A stretch of DNA of 46,578 bases from Gemmatimonadota bacterium (GCA_003152485.1 PMAE01000095.1:2214-48791); one strand, 5' to 3'; positions 16,476 to 25,300 are shown, counted from the first letter of the stretch. Notes: generated by a model from the sequence alone, not told the origin. Made by a program: numbers and translations.

Positions 16476-17747
16476 ATGAGGCGCGACGGTCGCGTGCGCT
16501 GGGCGCTAGTCGGGTGGCTCTCGGTGCTCAGCACGATCGCGTATCTCGACCGCGTCAACATCGCGGTGACCGGACAGGTGATTGCGCACGAATACCGGTT
16601 ATCCAACGTCCAGCTGGGGTGGCTGTCCAGTGCGCTGTTACTCGGCTATGCGGCGTTCCAAGCTCCCGGCGGTCGCGCCGCCGACCGGCTTGGCGCGCGC
16701 CGCACGCTTACCGTCGCGGTCATCTGGTGGGGGGTGTTCAGCGCCGCCATGGCATTCGTGCCGACCGTCGGATACGCGATCGCCGTGATGGTGTTGCTGC
16801 GATTCGCCCTTGGGTCAGGTGAAGCCGTCATGTATCCGGCCGCCAATCGGGTCGTGGCGACGTGGATCCCGGTCCGTGAACGGGGGTTGGCCAACGGCCT
16901 GATTTTCATGGGACCGGGCATTGGCGCCGGTATCACACCGCCGCTCGTCACCGCGCTCATGCTCCGCTATGGATGGCGGATGTCGTTCGTCGTGTGCGCC
17001 GTGATTGGTGTGTGCGCCGGCGCCGCCTGGTGGAAGATTGCCCGAGATGCGCCCGCCGCCCACCCGCGGGTCTCGGACGGGGAACGCGCATACATCGAGG
17101 CTGGGATTCCCGCCCGCATCGCCGCGCCGCCGCTCGCGTGGCGCACAATCTGGGCTGACCGCAATGTTCGTCTCCTCACCGTCAGCTATTTCTGTTACGG
17201 CTATCTGGCGTGGATCTTCCTCGCGTGGTTCTACATCTATCTGAGCACGGCCCGCGGCATGGACCTGCGTACGACGGCGCGCTACGCGATGCTCCCGGGT
17301 ATCGGGATGGCCGTAGGCTCCGGAGTCGGTGGCATTCTCAACGACGTCATCTCTCACCGCTATGGTCGCCGCGCGGGACGGTGCGGAATCGCGGCGTTTG
17401 GGATCGGACTCGCTGCGGTGTTCATCGTGCTCGGGACGCAGGTGGAAGGCGCGCGACTCGCGAGCCTTACCCTCGCCGCGGGCGCCGGCTCATTGTACCT
17501 CGCCCAAAGCTCCTTCTGGTCGGTGAGCGCGGATATCGCCGGCTCCTCGGCCGGCGCCGTGTCGGGGGTCATGAACATGGGGGCGCAACTCGGAGGCGTC
17601 GTCACGGCATCGCTCACGCCGTGGATCGCCGATCGCTTTGGGTGGACGACATCATTCTTGGTAGCTGCCGCGCTGTGCGTGGTTGGAGCGGCGGCGTGGG
17701 GGCTGGTCCGTCCCACGGCAGAGATCGCGGTCGCGACGGACGGCTAG
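16476..17747 (+). CDS. MFS transporter, anion:cation symporter (ACS) type
   Basis: Twelve-helix major facilitator, 423 aa. The ATG at 16476 has GGGAGGG just upstream; longer frames add only non-membrane residues. The first helix ends in 'YLDRVNIAVTG', the hallmark of the ACS family (glucarate, hexuronate, galactonate and phthalate carriers), and loop 2-3 has 'RAADRLGARRT', the MFS A-motif. 'FALGSGEAVMYPAANRVVATW' is also typical. It probably imports a sugar acid or another organic anion. It is divergent from the RidA/SelA-like operon, with about 175 bp between start codons that must hold both promoters. This suggests the transported acid feeds, or is made by, that pathway. Confidence 0.9.
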   Translation: MRRDGRVRWALVGWLSVLSTIAYLDRVNIAVTGQVIAHEYRLSNVQLGWLSSALLLGYAAFQAPGGRAADRLGARRTLTVAVIWWGVFSAAMAFVPTVGYAIAVMVLLRFALGSGEAVMYPAANRVVATWIPVRERGLANGLIFMGPGIGAGITPPLVTALMLRYGWRMSFVVCAVIGVCAGAAWWKIARDAPAAHPRVSDGERAYIEAGIPARIAAPPLAWRTIWADRNVRLLTVSYFCYGYLAWIFLAWFYIYLSTARGMDLRTTARYAMLPGIGMAVGSGVGGILNDVISHRYGRRAGRCGIAAFGIGLAAVFIVLGTQVEGARLASLTLAAGAGSLYLAQSSFWSVSADIAGSSAGAVSGVMNMGAQLGGVVTASLTPWIADRFGWTTSFLVAAALCVVGAAAWGLVRPTAEIAVATDG

Positions 17748-17764
17748 CGGCGCGGCGCGCGCGA

Positions 17765-18403
17765 CTACAGCGTGATCGATCCTCGCGGCCCCGCGATCGA
17801 TGCCCTGAGTCGCGGGTGGTCGGCGCGCTCGATCGGGAGATCGACTCCCACGGCGTGCGCGCGGTGAGTCAATTGGTCAGCGTCCGGCGACACCGCGTCG
17901 AATCGTGACAATGCGCACCCAGCCGGGGCATCGACAGATGGATGCACGGAGTCGGTGCTCCATTCGATGAAGAACGGAAGCAATCCGCCCGCGTCGTCAT
18001 CGAGCACCAACGTGCGCCATTCGAGCAGCGTCCCATCCGGTCGCGCGCGCGATCCCCGTGTGGGCCCCGTGCACGGGATACGCGCGTCGCGAAACCCCAC
18101 CGCGACCGCGTCGATGTGGAGAGCGGGAGCAGCCCACGCAATGAGCTGCGGCTCACGCATCCCGCGGATTGCCGTGAACCAGGTGAGGGTGGATTGCGCC
18201 GGGTCCGGGGCGATGATCTCGAGATACTGACCCGCGCCCAACGATAGCACGGCGTTGCGCGTTCCTTTGCCCGGGTGCGCACCACCCAGCGATGCGCGAA
18301 TGCCGGTGCTGGCCTCGATCGCGGCAATTCCAGAATCGAGATCATGACAGCCGACGATCAGGTGATCGATCATCGCGTGCCCGGTTGCGCGGTCCGACGA
18401 CAT
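17765..18403 (-). CDS. VOC superfamily (glyoxalase-like) protein
   Basis: 212-aa glyoxalase-like protein of the single-polypeptide type. The N-terminal beta-alpha-beta unit starts 'MIDHLIVGCHDLDSGIAAIE' and continues with 'GIRASLGGAHPGKGTRNAVLSLG' and 'GQYLEIIAPDP', with metal-site residues His (in DHL) and Glu (in YLEII). The second half ('FFIEWSTDSVHPS') supplies another likely Glu. Reaction unknown. An internal ATG at 18373, which starts exactly at the domain, could be the true start. Convergent with the MFS gene, 17 nt apart. Confidence 0.75.
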   Translation of the reverse strand: MSSDRATGHAMIDHLIVGCHDLDSGIAAIEASTGIRASLGGAHPGKGTRNAVLSLGAGQYLEIIAPDPAQSTLTWFTAIRGMREPQLIAWAAPALHIDAVAVGFRDARIPCTGPTRGSRARPDGTLLEWRTLVLDDDAGGLLPFFIEWSTDSVHPSVDAPAGCALSRFDAVSPDADQLTHRAHAVGVDLPIERADHPRLRASIAGPRGSITL

Positions 18404-18439
18404 CGTCGCGACACCGCCGACGCGACTACGTCGTCAAGC

Positions 18440-18715
18440 TCATGACGCGCGACGGCGGCGGGGGGCGCGGGTCGCTGGTGAGACGTCAATGGCCAGCGCG
18501 ATCACCAGTCCGACGACCGGCCAGAGCGTCCATTGGCCACCGAACCAGTGCTGCACGGCGGTGTACCAGAGGAGTGTCGTGGGGAGGAAGATGAACCCGA
18601 CGACCGGCCACAGTAGCGAGGGAAAGACTCCCCGAAACCAGTGGGTCGCGAACCACAGGATCGCGACGACGAGGCGCGGGGCAGCGAGCGCAAGCACGAT
18701 GAACAAACAGGGCAT
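18440..18715 (-). CDS. Small conserved membrane protein, unknown function
   Basis: 91-aa protein with about three transmembrane helices: 'CLFIVLALAAPRLVVAILWF', 'FPSLLWPVVGFIFLPTTLLW' and 'LWPVVGLVIALAIDV', and a basic tail. I chose the ATG at 18715, because GGAG lies 9 nt upstream; a GTG 6 nt earlier is too close to it. Such short proteins (FPxLLxPxxGFxFLPxTTLWY) recur as uncharacterised membrane proteins in many bacteria; no function is known to me. It reads in the same direction as the VOC gene, 36 nt away. Confidence 0.7.
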   Translation of the reverse strand: MPCLFIVLALAAPRLVVAILWFATHWFRGVFPSLLWPVVGFIFLPTTLLWYTAVQHWFGGQWTLWPVVGLVIALAIDVSPATRAPRRRRAS

Positions 18716-19121
18716 GGCCACATACTCCGGCGTCGTAGGAATGCAGTGTCACGAGTGAAGACCTGACATGGTCGCGCCCCGACGGGTATCCAGCGAGACG
18801 CGCTATTCCCACCATCATATAGTAGCGGCCCTGACGCGATGGAGCCCCGACGCGTCTCGACGCGTGGGATCCCCGATTGCCGCCGTCCGTCCGGCAGAAT
18901 CGTGACACGGATGTGTGGCCAGTGGTGGCAGGAATCGAGCATTTTCGCGAGCATTTCGACTAGCGACCGTGGCCGACGTGGCACAAATCTCACAGTTCGA
19001 CCGTCAATGTAACTCTGCCCTGCCTCTTAGTAACCAGATCGCTCACGTTGATCGGACAAACGGCTGTTGCGGCAGCCGAGTGGCGCGTCTACGTTAACGC
19101 ACCCTTCCTGGGAGCTGGTTG
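18716..19121. other. Intergenic region between the small membrane protein and the IclR gene
   Basis: About 400 bp between divergent genes, with no credible coding frame. An AT-rich core around 18810-18828 (reading CTACTATATGATG on the minus strand) may be the promoter of the small membrane protein gene. No clear promoter for the IclR gene was recognised. Confidence 0.4.
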
Positions 19122-20135
19122 ATGCTGCAGAAACTCAGTAAGGTCCTGGCCCTGTTTTCACCAGCGCAGCCTGAGCTCTCCGTGCGCGAGATCGGCCGAC
19201 CATTCCGGTGGCCCAAGAGTACCGCGTACCGCATTCTGAGCCGGCTCGAATCGAGTGGATTTCTCGATCGCGACGAAGGTACTGGGCTCTATCGCCTTGG
19301 GATTCGCCTCGCGGCCTACGGTGAGTTGGCGCGCCACTCGACGTCGCTGCAACGTGTCGTCAGCCCGTCGTTGCGCGCGTTAAGTGACGCGACCGGCGAG
19401 ACGGCGACGCTGATGCTGTTCAACGGCAACGAGGGCGTCACGGTCGACGTGGTCGAGAGCTTTCAGCCGTTGATGCTACCTGGATTGCTTGGCGGACTCA
19501 TGCCCCTCCACGCGACGGCCGGCGGCAAGGCGCTGTTGGCGTGGGCGCCGCCAGCCCGACAAAGCGCGCTCATTCGTCGGCCACTGCCGCGGTATACGGC
19601 GACCACGATTACCGATGTGGCTGAGTTGATTCGGGAGCTCGAGAAATCCCGCAAGCGCGGCTACACCACCGTCAATGGCGAACGCGTCGAAGATGTGTGT
19701 GGCGTTGCCGCGCCGATCTTCGACCATCGCGGCGATGTGTCAGCCGCGCTGACGGTCGGCTGTCCCCGCCGCCGCGCGACGGAGAAGTTGGACATGATGG
19801 CGGAAGCAGTCATGGAGACCGCGGCATCGGTATCGGCCGCCCTCGGCTACCGTGCGCACTCGCTCGTCGCCGCTGTTCGTCCGGCTCACGTCGGCCGTCA
19901 AGCGCCGACTGGGGTCAAGCGATCACCGACGGCGGCCGCGCAGACGAATGGACGGACCACGGCGAACGGCCGAAGTCATGCCCCTGAGCGGACTGCGTCC
20001 AATGGCCGTGCCACGGGCGTGATGTCGCCACGCGGAAACGGCCGAGTCAGTCGCTCGCCGCAGCCAGTCGCTGCTCGAGCGCGAGCCGATAGCGCCGGCT
20101 CACCCGCAGACGCACGCCGTCGGCGAGGACGATAA
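19122..20135 (+). CDS. IclR-family transcriptional regulator with long basic tail
   Basis: 337-aa regulator. The N-terminal winged helix ('LSKVLALFSP', 'LSVREIGRPFRWPKSTAYRILSRLESSGFL') is followed by the IclR effector domain ('YRLGIRLAAYGE', 'LMPLHATAGGKALLAW', 'RKRGYTTVNGERVEDVCGVAAPIFDH'). The ATG at 19122 has GGGAG 7 nt upstream. Members control catabolic operons in response to small acids or aromatics; plausible targets are the transporter and enzyme genes at 14.6-17.7 kb. The last 90 or so residues are unlike the family: basic, Ala/Arg/Ser-rich, with NGR repeated four times, probably disordered and possibly an extra DNA-contacting tail. Confidence 0.88.
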   Translation: MLQKLSKVLALFSPAQPELSVREIGRPFRWPKSTAYRILSRLESSGFLDRDEGTGLYRLGIRLAAYGELARHSTSLQRVVSPSLRALSDATGETATLMLFNGNEGVTVDVVESFQPLMLPGLLGGLMPLHATAGGKALLAWAPPARQSALIRRPLPRYTATTITDVAELIRELEKSRKRGYTTVNGERVEDVCGVAAPIFDHRGDVSAALTVGCPRRRATEKLDMMAEAVMETAASVSAALGYRAHSLVAAVRPAHVGRQAPTGVKRSPTAAAQTNGRTTANGRSHAPERTASNGRATGVMSPRGNGRVSRSPQPVAARARADSAGSPADARRRRGR

Positions 20136-20190
20136 CGCTGTCCCCAGACCCCCACGGCTGCCTCCTATCGAGCGACGTCGTCGGGGCGTG

Positions 20191-21051
20191 CTAGGGCGCC
20201 CAATGCGGCGCCGTCGTCCACTGCGTCACATCGAACAACTTGGGGCTCAACGTGACATTCGTCTTGATGTCCGCGTATGCCTCGAGCCGCTGGCGGGTCG
20301 TCCCCACGAAGAACTCCACGTTCGGCGCGATCCAGCCCCCGTCGATCGGGCGCCACTGATTGAAGCGGACGTCACGAAGCTGCGTGGCTCCCGGCTTCGT
20401 GGGGGTGAGGATGCGGACCAGGAGCAGCCGCTTCGTATCGACCCAAAACTGCGGCGTGTTGAGATTCCCCGAGTCGGCGCCGACGACGTAGACGGGCATC
20501 CCCTGCCACACGTCGCGGTGGACCTTCGATAGGTCGTAGCCGGCGGTGCGCACCGCGCTCACGGTATGATCCACGGGACCGAGGTAGACATCGAACGCGA
20601 GGGTCAGCAGGATATTGCCGCCGGCGCGCACGGTCGATACCGCGCCGTGCTGCACGATGAACGTCGAGTCGTGCGTCGCCAGCACACCATTGCCGTCCGA
20701 GCGAGGTGCGAAGTCGATACGAATCGTCCCCGGCAGCGTGATGCTCTCGTACCAGGTGGCGACGGTCTTGGCGCCGGTCGAATCCCACGCCGTCGTGGTC
20801 TGTACGAAGGTCATGCTGTGATACCACTTGCCAGTATAGCGGTCGTGCATCTGGCGGAGGATCTGCTCGCCACTCGGGTCCGCGCGTGTCGCGCTCGCGG
20901 AGGCCGCGTCGGCGGTCGCGTCGGCGGTCGCGTCGGCGGTCGCACGGTGGGCGGCCGTCGAGGCCGGGAGGTGGACCGGCGGCGTGCCCGTCCGCGGCGT
21001 GAGTGCGACCGACGTCAGGACGGCCCAGGCAAGTGGCGACACGATCGGCAT
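20191..21051 (-). CDS. Exported protein resembling LolA/LolB-fold lipoprotein-sorting proteins
   Basis: 286-aa protein with a hydrophobic N-terminus (VSPLAWAVLTSVALT). The body reads as a half-barrel of long strands with Trp and Tyr at intervals: 'ILRQMHDRYTGKWYHSMTFVQ', 'TLPGTIRIDFAP', 'MPVYVVGADSGNLNTPQFWVDTKRLLLVRI'. This resembles the DUF2092/outer-membrane-lipoprotein-sorting (LolA-like) group, though it is too distant to name. Start chosen at 21051 because of the G-rich AAGGGGAGG just upstream; an ATG at 21066 is possible. Residues near 45-58 are an ATAD repeat encoded by three 12-bp units. Confidence 0.6.
   Translation of the reverse strand: MPIVSPLAWAVLTSVALTPRTGTPPVHLPASTAAHRATADATADATADAASASATRADPSGEQILRQMHDRYTGKWYHSMTFVQTTTAWDSTGAKTVATWYESITLPGTIRIDFAPRSDGNGVLATHDSTFIVQHGAVSTVRAGGNILLTLAFDVYLGPVDHTVSAVRTAGYDLSKVHRDVWQGMPVYVVGADSGNLNTPQFWVDTKRLLLVRILTPTKPGATQLRDVRFNQWRPIDGGWIAPNVEFFVGTTRQRLEAYADIKTNVTLSPKLFDVTQWTTAPHWAP
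20906..20941. repeat. Three tandem 12-bp repeats inside a coding region
   Basis: Three exact copies of GCGTCGGCGGTC in tandem, in frame with the LolA-like gene, encode an Ala/Thr/Asp repeat in the linker after the signal peptide. Copy number may vary between strains without shifting the frame. Confidence 0.8.
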
Positions 21052-21174
21052 CCCTCCCCTTCCCATTCGCTGGGATCGCGGCTCTGAAAGTGGCAACGGG
21101 TGGCAGAACCGCCAACGATGGATCGCGCGCCGGCCGGGCGCAAGCACGGCCGGACGCACGCGCGACCGCGGGAG

Positions 21175-21936
21175 TTATTTCGTTGCCGTCGCCGCTGCGT
21201 ACAGCACGGGGGTGTCGCTGTACAGCGTGGGGAGCGCCGCCTTGAGGTGCTCGACCTTCGGCTTGTCGTTGATCACGATGTATGGCGCGTCGGGGTTGTG
21301 CACCAAATAATCCTGGTGGTAGCCCTCGGCGACGTAGAAGCCGTGGAGCGGCGTGACCTGAGTGACGATCGGCCGGGAATAGGTCTTGGCCGCCGTGAGC
21401 TGCCGGATCGCCGCTTCCGTGATCAGACGCTCGGCGTCGGAGGTATACCAGACCGCGGACCGATACTGGGTGCCGTCGTCTGGACCTTGCCGGTTGAGCT
21501 CCGTCGGATCGTGCGCCACCGTGAAGAACACCTTGAGCAGGTCGGCGTATGCCACTCGCTTCGGGTCGAACGTGACCCGCACCGATTCGGCGTGGCCCGT
21601 CGTGCTGGTGCTCACTTCCTCATAGGTCGCCGTGGCCGCCGCGCCGCCGGTGTACCCCGCCGTGGCACTCGTGACTCCGCGAACATGTTCGAACACGGCC
21701 TGGATCCCCCAGAAACATCCCCCGGAGAACACCACGACATCGTCGCCCGCCGCCACGGTCAGCGCGCGGGCATCAGTCGGGACCGGACTCGCGGCGGGTG
21801 TGGGACCAAGCCGCCACGCGCCGAGCGTTACTGCCAGGACGACGGCGCAGCCAAGGGCGGCGATCCACGAGCGGCGCCGCGATTCGGCGAACGCCAGCGC
21901 GCCAGCGTCTCGGATATTTCGGCGGGTCTGCATCAT
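21175..21936 (-). CDS. msrA: Membrane-anchored peptide methionine sulfoxide reductase A
   Basis: MsrA reduces methionine-S-sulfoxide in oxidised proteins. The catalytic motif 'GGCFWG' and 'GYTGG', 'GHAESVRVTFDP', 'HDPTELNRQGPDDGTQYRS' and 'AEGYHQDY' are all present. It is 253 aa, longer than the usual 170-210 residues, because of an N-terminal anchor (RRRSWIAALGCAVVLAVTLG), which places the enzyme outside the cytoplasm. Apart from a Cys in that anchor, the catalytic Cys is the only one: the C-terminal resolving cysteines are missing, so regeneration must rely on an outside thiol or partner. Start: the first of two ATGs, 9 nt after GGGAG. Confidence 0.93.
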   Translation of the reverse strand: MMQTRRNIRDAGALAFAESRRRSWIAALGCAVVLAVTLGAWRLGPTPAASPVPTDARALTVAAGDDVVVFSGGCFWGIQAVFEHVRGVTSATAGYTGGAAATATYEEVSTSTTGHAESVRVTFDPKRVAYADLLKVFFTVAHDPTELNRQGPDDGTQYRSAVWYTSDAERLITEAAIRQLTAAKTYSRPIVTQVTPLHGFYVAEGYHQDYLVHNPDAPYIVINDKPKVEHLKAALPTLYSDTPVLYAAATATK

Positions 21937-22371
21937 GGTACGTGACTCCCTATCTCGTGCGATGTCTGATCGTCAACCAGCGATTCCGCAGGCACCCTAA
22001 TGGCGCCAACGATATCAATATGCACACGCAGGCGGCGCGGTTCGCGCGTCCGCGCGCGCAGGTCATTCGGTCTCAAATGGTGCTCCACGTAACATATCAA
22101 CACTCTATGTAACCCGGTTCGGTCAGATCGTCGCCGATCGAGGACAGGCGACAGATACCTTATTGAAATTCATACAGTTGCGCGCGCAGTTCGCTCTGGC
22201 GTACCAACCTCGACCACAACACATTTGGTGGCCGCCAACTCCGAGCGAGACATGCTGCTGGGTTTCCGATGTCGCGCGTTGCGGATCCGCCCGATCTCGT
22301 GCGTGATTCCTGCCCTCTGGTTGACCACGCTGCCGCTGTCCGGGTAAGGGTTCGGGGGCGGCGCCCTCGTG
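21937..22371. other. Intergenic region with no recognised gene
   Basis: About 435 bp between msrA and the 3' end of the DoxX gene, both on the minus strand. Base composition is uneven, with AT-richer patches near 22005-22020 and 22075-22175. It should hold the msrA promoter. No convincing ORF, RNA gene or repeat was seen. Confidence 0.5.
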
Positions 22372-22767
22372 TCAATCCGGCTCGCCGCTCAATGTCGCGC
22401 GCCACACCCACGCGATGAGCAGCACCTGCACTGGAAGCCGCAGCCAGAGCGTGGCCTCGAACCACAACGGCGCGCCGGCGGCGCGGGCGTTCACCAGCAT
22501 CTGCACATTCGCGGGAAAGACCGCGATCAACAGCAGGATGAGGCCGCGTCCTGCCAGCACGCGGGCGCGGGGGATGAGCACGCCGATCCCGCCCGCCAGC
22601 TCGGCTAGCCCGCTGAGGTAGACCAGGGCCAGCGGATGCGGGAGCTTGGGTGGGATGATCCCCGCGTACGGCGACGGGCGCAGGAAGTGCAGTGTCCCCG
22701 CCGCGATGAACAGCATCCCCACCGCGAATGGCGACACGAGGCACCGAGGCACATGCGAGATGCGCAC
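22372..22767 (-). CDS. DoxX-family membrane protein
   Basis: 131-aa four-helix membrane protein of the DoxX/DoxD type: 'FAVGMLFIAAGTLHFLRP', 'ALVYLSGLAELAGGIGVLIP', 'GRGLILLLIAVFPANVQML' and 'RLPVQVLLIAWVWRATLSG'. I chose the GTG at 22767: GGAGG lies 8 nt before it and its first base is the last base of the upstream TAG stop, a coupled junction. A frame from 22791 would overlap the upstream gene by 25 nt. Members are linked to redox and thiol-stress complexes in some bacteria; the role here is unknown. Confidence 0.85.
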   Translation of the reverse strand: MRISHVPRCLVSPFAVGMLFIAAGTLHFLRPSPYAGIIPPKLPHPLALVYLSGLAELAGGIGVLIPRARVLAGRGLILLLIAVFPANVQMLVNARAAGAPLWFEATLWLRLPVQVLLIAWVWRATLSGEPD

Positions 22768-24629
22768 TACGCCCGCCTCCAGTGGTCCCATACCATGACC
22801 ATCGCCGCTGTATCGAGCTTGCAGTACTGCAGTAATAATTCCCGATACGAGTCGCGGACGCCCGGTTCGTCACGCTCGGCGCCGTAGAGCATGGCCTGAT
22901 AGGCGCGAACGGCGGCTGTGCCTTCCGCGACCACGGCGCGCGACGAGCCGATCAGGATCGGTGGGAGCGTCTGGTACGGATCCACCGGGCCATGAGGGCC
23001 CAGCCGCACATATTCGGGGAACGCCGCCCAGAGCGCGGGATCGGAATGCCACACGGCGGGGAGCACGTATTTGAGCGACGTGCTGCCGCCCATGTCGGGA
23101 TGAAAATACCCCGCGAATGCCCACCGCTCGAGGTTCACCAGTCGGCCATCGTCATCCCCATCGGCCGCGCCCGCCAGATCCAGGATCCACGCCGCGAGTG
23201 CAGGATCGGGCTCGCCCCGCGAGTCGAGCTGACGCGCGATCGTGCGGAGGACGGTCCGCTCGTGATGCGCCCACATGAATGCGGTCCCTGATGTGCCGAC
23301 GCACTGCCGCAACGCTCGAGCGAATGCCGTGTTCGGGAAATAGTCCTCGCAGTTGATCCACTCCCGATGCACGGGCGCCGCGCCGGGCGCCGCGATCGTG
23401 TGGCAGCTCCATTGGAAGGCCGCGCTCTGGTATGGCTTCATCCCCGCGTAATACGGCACGGCGAGCGCCGACGTCTCGAAGTCGATGAAGTGCAGCGGAT
23501 ATTCGACCGCGGTCGCCGATGCCCGGAGCGCGTCACTGATCCAGGGAGTGCCGTGCCGACTGTGCGTGATCTGGATTCGCCGGCGCGTATCGACGGCTCC
23601 GACCTCTCCCTTCTGAGTGACCAGCCGGTCAACCGGCACGTCGCACACCGAGCATTCGCCCTTGTCGATCAGCGCGTTCGCCAAGGGGCCGCCTCTCCCG
23701 CCCAATGTGCCGACGTGATACAGCTCTAGAATGTGAGGCGCCGGGCGCCCCCGCTCGCCCCAGCATTCGAGGAAGCCGGACGGCTGGCCCGCACCGACGG
23801 CCGCCTCGTTCACGCGGTACTCACAGCTGCCGCATGTGACGGAGACGGGCACCGTCACTCGCTGGATCATCGGCACGAGCGACCGCACGAACGTCGCCGC
23901 GGCGGCACTGACTTCGTCGAATAGCTCGTCCACTTCCGCGTGCACATCCACCACGACGAGGAAATGATCCGAGCGGAGTCGCGCCGGGTCGCCATCGAAC
24001 CGGACGGTCGTCGTCGGGGCGCGCTGGCCAGGCTCGTGGTGCCGCGTGATCGTAAACCGTTGATGGAGCAGATCAATAGTCGTGGTCCGCGAGGTATCGA
24101 CGAGCACCAGATGCGGGTGCACCTCCGCATCCGGAAACAGCTCGCGGAGCACGACGCACTGAAACGTCACGTCCTCCAGATATGGCCGCCACGCGCTCTC
24201 GATGCGCCCGCGCATGCCCCGGAACAGATTCGGCTGGCCCGCAGTGGCTCGGGCCAACGCCGCGGATCCCGAGTACGACTTGGATTTGACTTCGAGCAGA
24301 TCGAATCGGCGCCCATCTTTGATGAGGATGTCAGCCCTGGCAAGCTTGCCGTTACTGAGAAGCGTCGCCTCGAACAGCGTGGTCTTGGCCGCGGCAAGTG
24401 CGTCCATCGTGCGCCGCGCGTTCGTGTCCGCGTCGGGGCCATAGGCCATGGTCTGCCCATCAGGATGCAGCAGCTTGGCGATCGCCTCGACGATGTAGCC
24501 ACCGTCAGCGAGGAGCGCGAGAAAGGGATCATCGTCCATTCTGGACGGATACCCCAATTCCTTATAGTACAGCTTCGTCGCGCAGCTCCGTGCGACCTTG
24601 AAATCGGACTTCGACAGCGTGTGGGCCAT
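22767..24629 (-). CDS. DUF2779 protein: Fe-S PD-(D/E)XK nuclease fused to a DEDD exonuclease-like domain
   Basis: 620-aa protein, start at the ATG opening 'MAHTLSKSDFKVARSC'. The N-terminal half looks like a Cas4/RecB-type nuclease: Asp100 in 'ARADILI' followed by 'FDLLEVKSKS' (Glu113, Lys115) forms the D-ExK active site. Cys16 in 'RSCATKLYYKE' together with Cys266, Cys269 ('TCGSCEYR') and Cys289 ('FLECWG') match the arrangement of an Fe-S cluster that staples such domains. A further CSVC pair follows at about 326-329. The C-terminal half opens with 'HFIDFETSA' (Asp383, Glu385) and ends with 'YCKLDTAAMV', as in DEDD 3'-5' exonucleases. The family has no settled function; DNA repair or defence is the likely field. 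Divergent from the MmcQ gene, coupled to doxX. Confidence 0.82.
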   Translation of the reverse strand: MAHTLSKSDFKVARSCATKLYYKELGYPSRMDDDPFLALLADGGYIVEAIAKLLHPDGQTMAYGPDADTNARRTMDALAAAKTTLFEATLLSNGKLARADILIKDGRRFDLLEVKSKSYSGSAALARATAGQPNLFRGMRGRIESAWRPYLEDVTFQCVVLRELFPDAEVHPHLVLVDTSRTTTIDLLHQRFTITRHHEPGQRAPTTTVRFDGDPARLRSDHFLVVVDVHAEVDELFDEVSAAAATFVRSLVPMIQRVTVPVSVTCGSCEYRVNEAAVGAGQPSGFLECWGERGRPAPHILELYHVGTLGGRGGPLANALIDKGECSVCDVPVDRLVTQKGEVGAVDTRRRIQITHSRHGTPWISDALRASATAVEYPLHFIDFETSALAVPYYAGMKPYQSAAFQWSCHTIAAPGAAPVHREWINCEDYFPNTAFARALRQCVGTSGTAFMWAHHERTVLRTIARQLDSRGEPDPALAAWILDLAGAADGDDDGRLVNLERWAFAGYFHPDMGGSTSLKYVLPAVWHSDPALWAAFPEYVRLGPHGPVDPYQTLPPILIGSSRAVVAEGTAAVRAYQAMLYGAERDEPGVRDSYRELLLQYCKLDTAAMVMVWDHWRRA

Positions 24630-24838
24630 AAACCGTTCGGTGCTCGAGTCGAGACGCCGCGTCCTCCAGCCCACGGCGCCATACTATCTCCGCGACCTCG
24701 GGCGTCATATCACGCCGCTCGGACACGGGGCGATAATGTACCAGTCGCCGACGGATAGCGCAGGCATTCGCAGGCGGACCGTCCAACCACTGGCCGTCGG
24801 ATGCGGCACTGACGAATCGATCTGGATATCTTGTCAGA

Positions 24839-25300
24839 ATGGCCGCCAAGCGGAAGAAGGCGCCCGCCTCGTCCGGGCGGAAGGCAACTCCGGCGAAAGG
24901 ACAGAAATCGCCAGTGGGTGCGCCCGCGTCCCGCGACGTCCCGGCCGCGTACGAGATCGCGCGCCGGATCGCCCACGAGTTGCCGGGTGTCGAGGACGGC
25001 ACCTCCTACGGGACCCCCGCGCTCAAGGTCCGCGGCGCCTTCCTGGCGCGTCTCCGAGAGGACGGTGAGACACTCGCGCTCAAGACCACGTTCCTCCAGC
25101 GCGATCTCCTGCTGCGCGCAGAGCCCGCGACCTTCTTCGTCACCGACCACTATCTGAGCTATCCCATTGTACTCGTGCGTCTCGGGCGCATCCGACCCGG
25201 GCAGCTCCGCGAAATTCTGGAACACTCCTGGCGTCACGTCGCACCCAAGCGACTGGTGACGACGTTCGATCGGTCGGTGACGTCGCCCGCCGCCCGTTGA
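24839..25300 (+). CDS. MmcQ/YjbR-family protein
   Basis: 153-aa protein with a Lys/Ala-rich N-terminus of about 30 residues and then the CyaY-like alpha-beta fold of the MmcQ/YjbR family: 'ARRIAHELPGVEDGTSYGTPALKVRGAFLARL', 'LALKTTFLQRDLLLRAEPATFFVTDHY' and 'LREILEHSWRHVAPKRLV'. Some members bind DNA, others have no known role. The basic N-terminal extension would fit nucleic-acid binding. Divergent from the DUF2779 gene, with about 210 bp between starts. Confidence 0.85.
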   Translation: MAAKRKKAPASSGRKATPAKGQKSPVGAPASRDVPAAYEIARRIAHELPGVEDGTSYGTPALKVRGAFLARLREDGETLALKTTFLQRDLLLRAEPATFFVTDHYLSYPIVLVRLGRIRPGQLREILEHSWRHVAPKRLVTTFDRSVTSPAAR

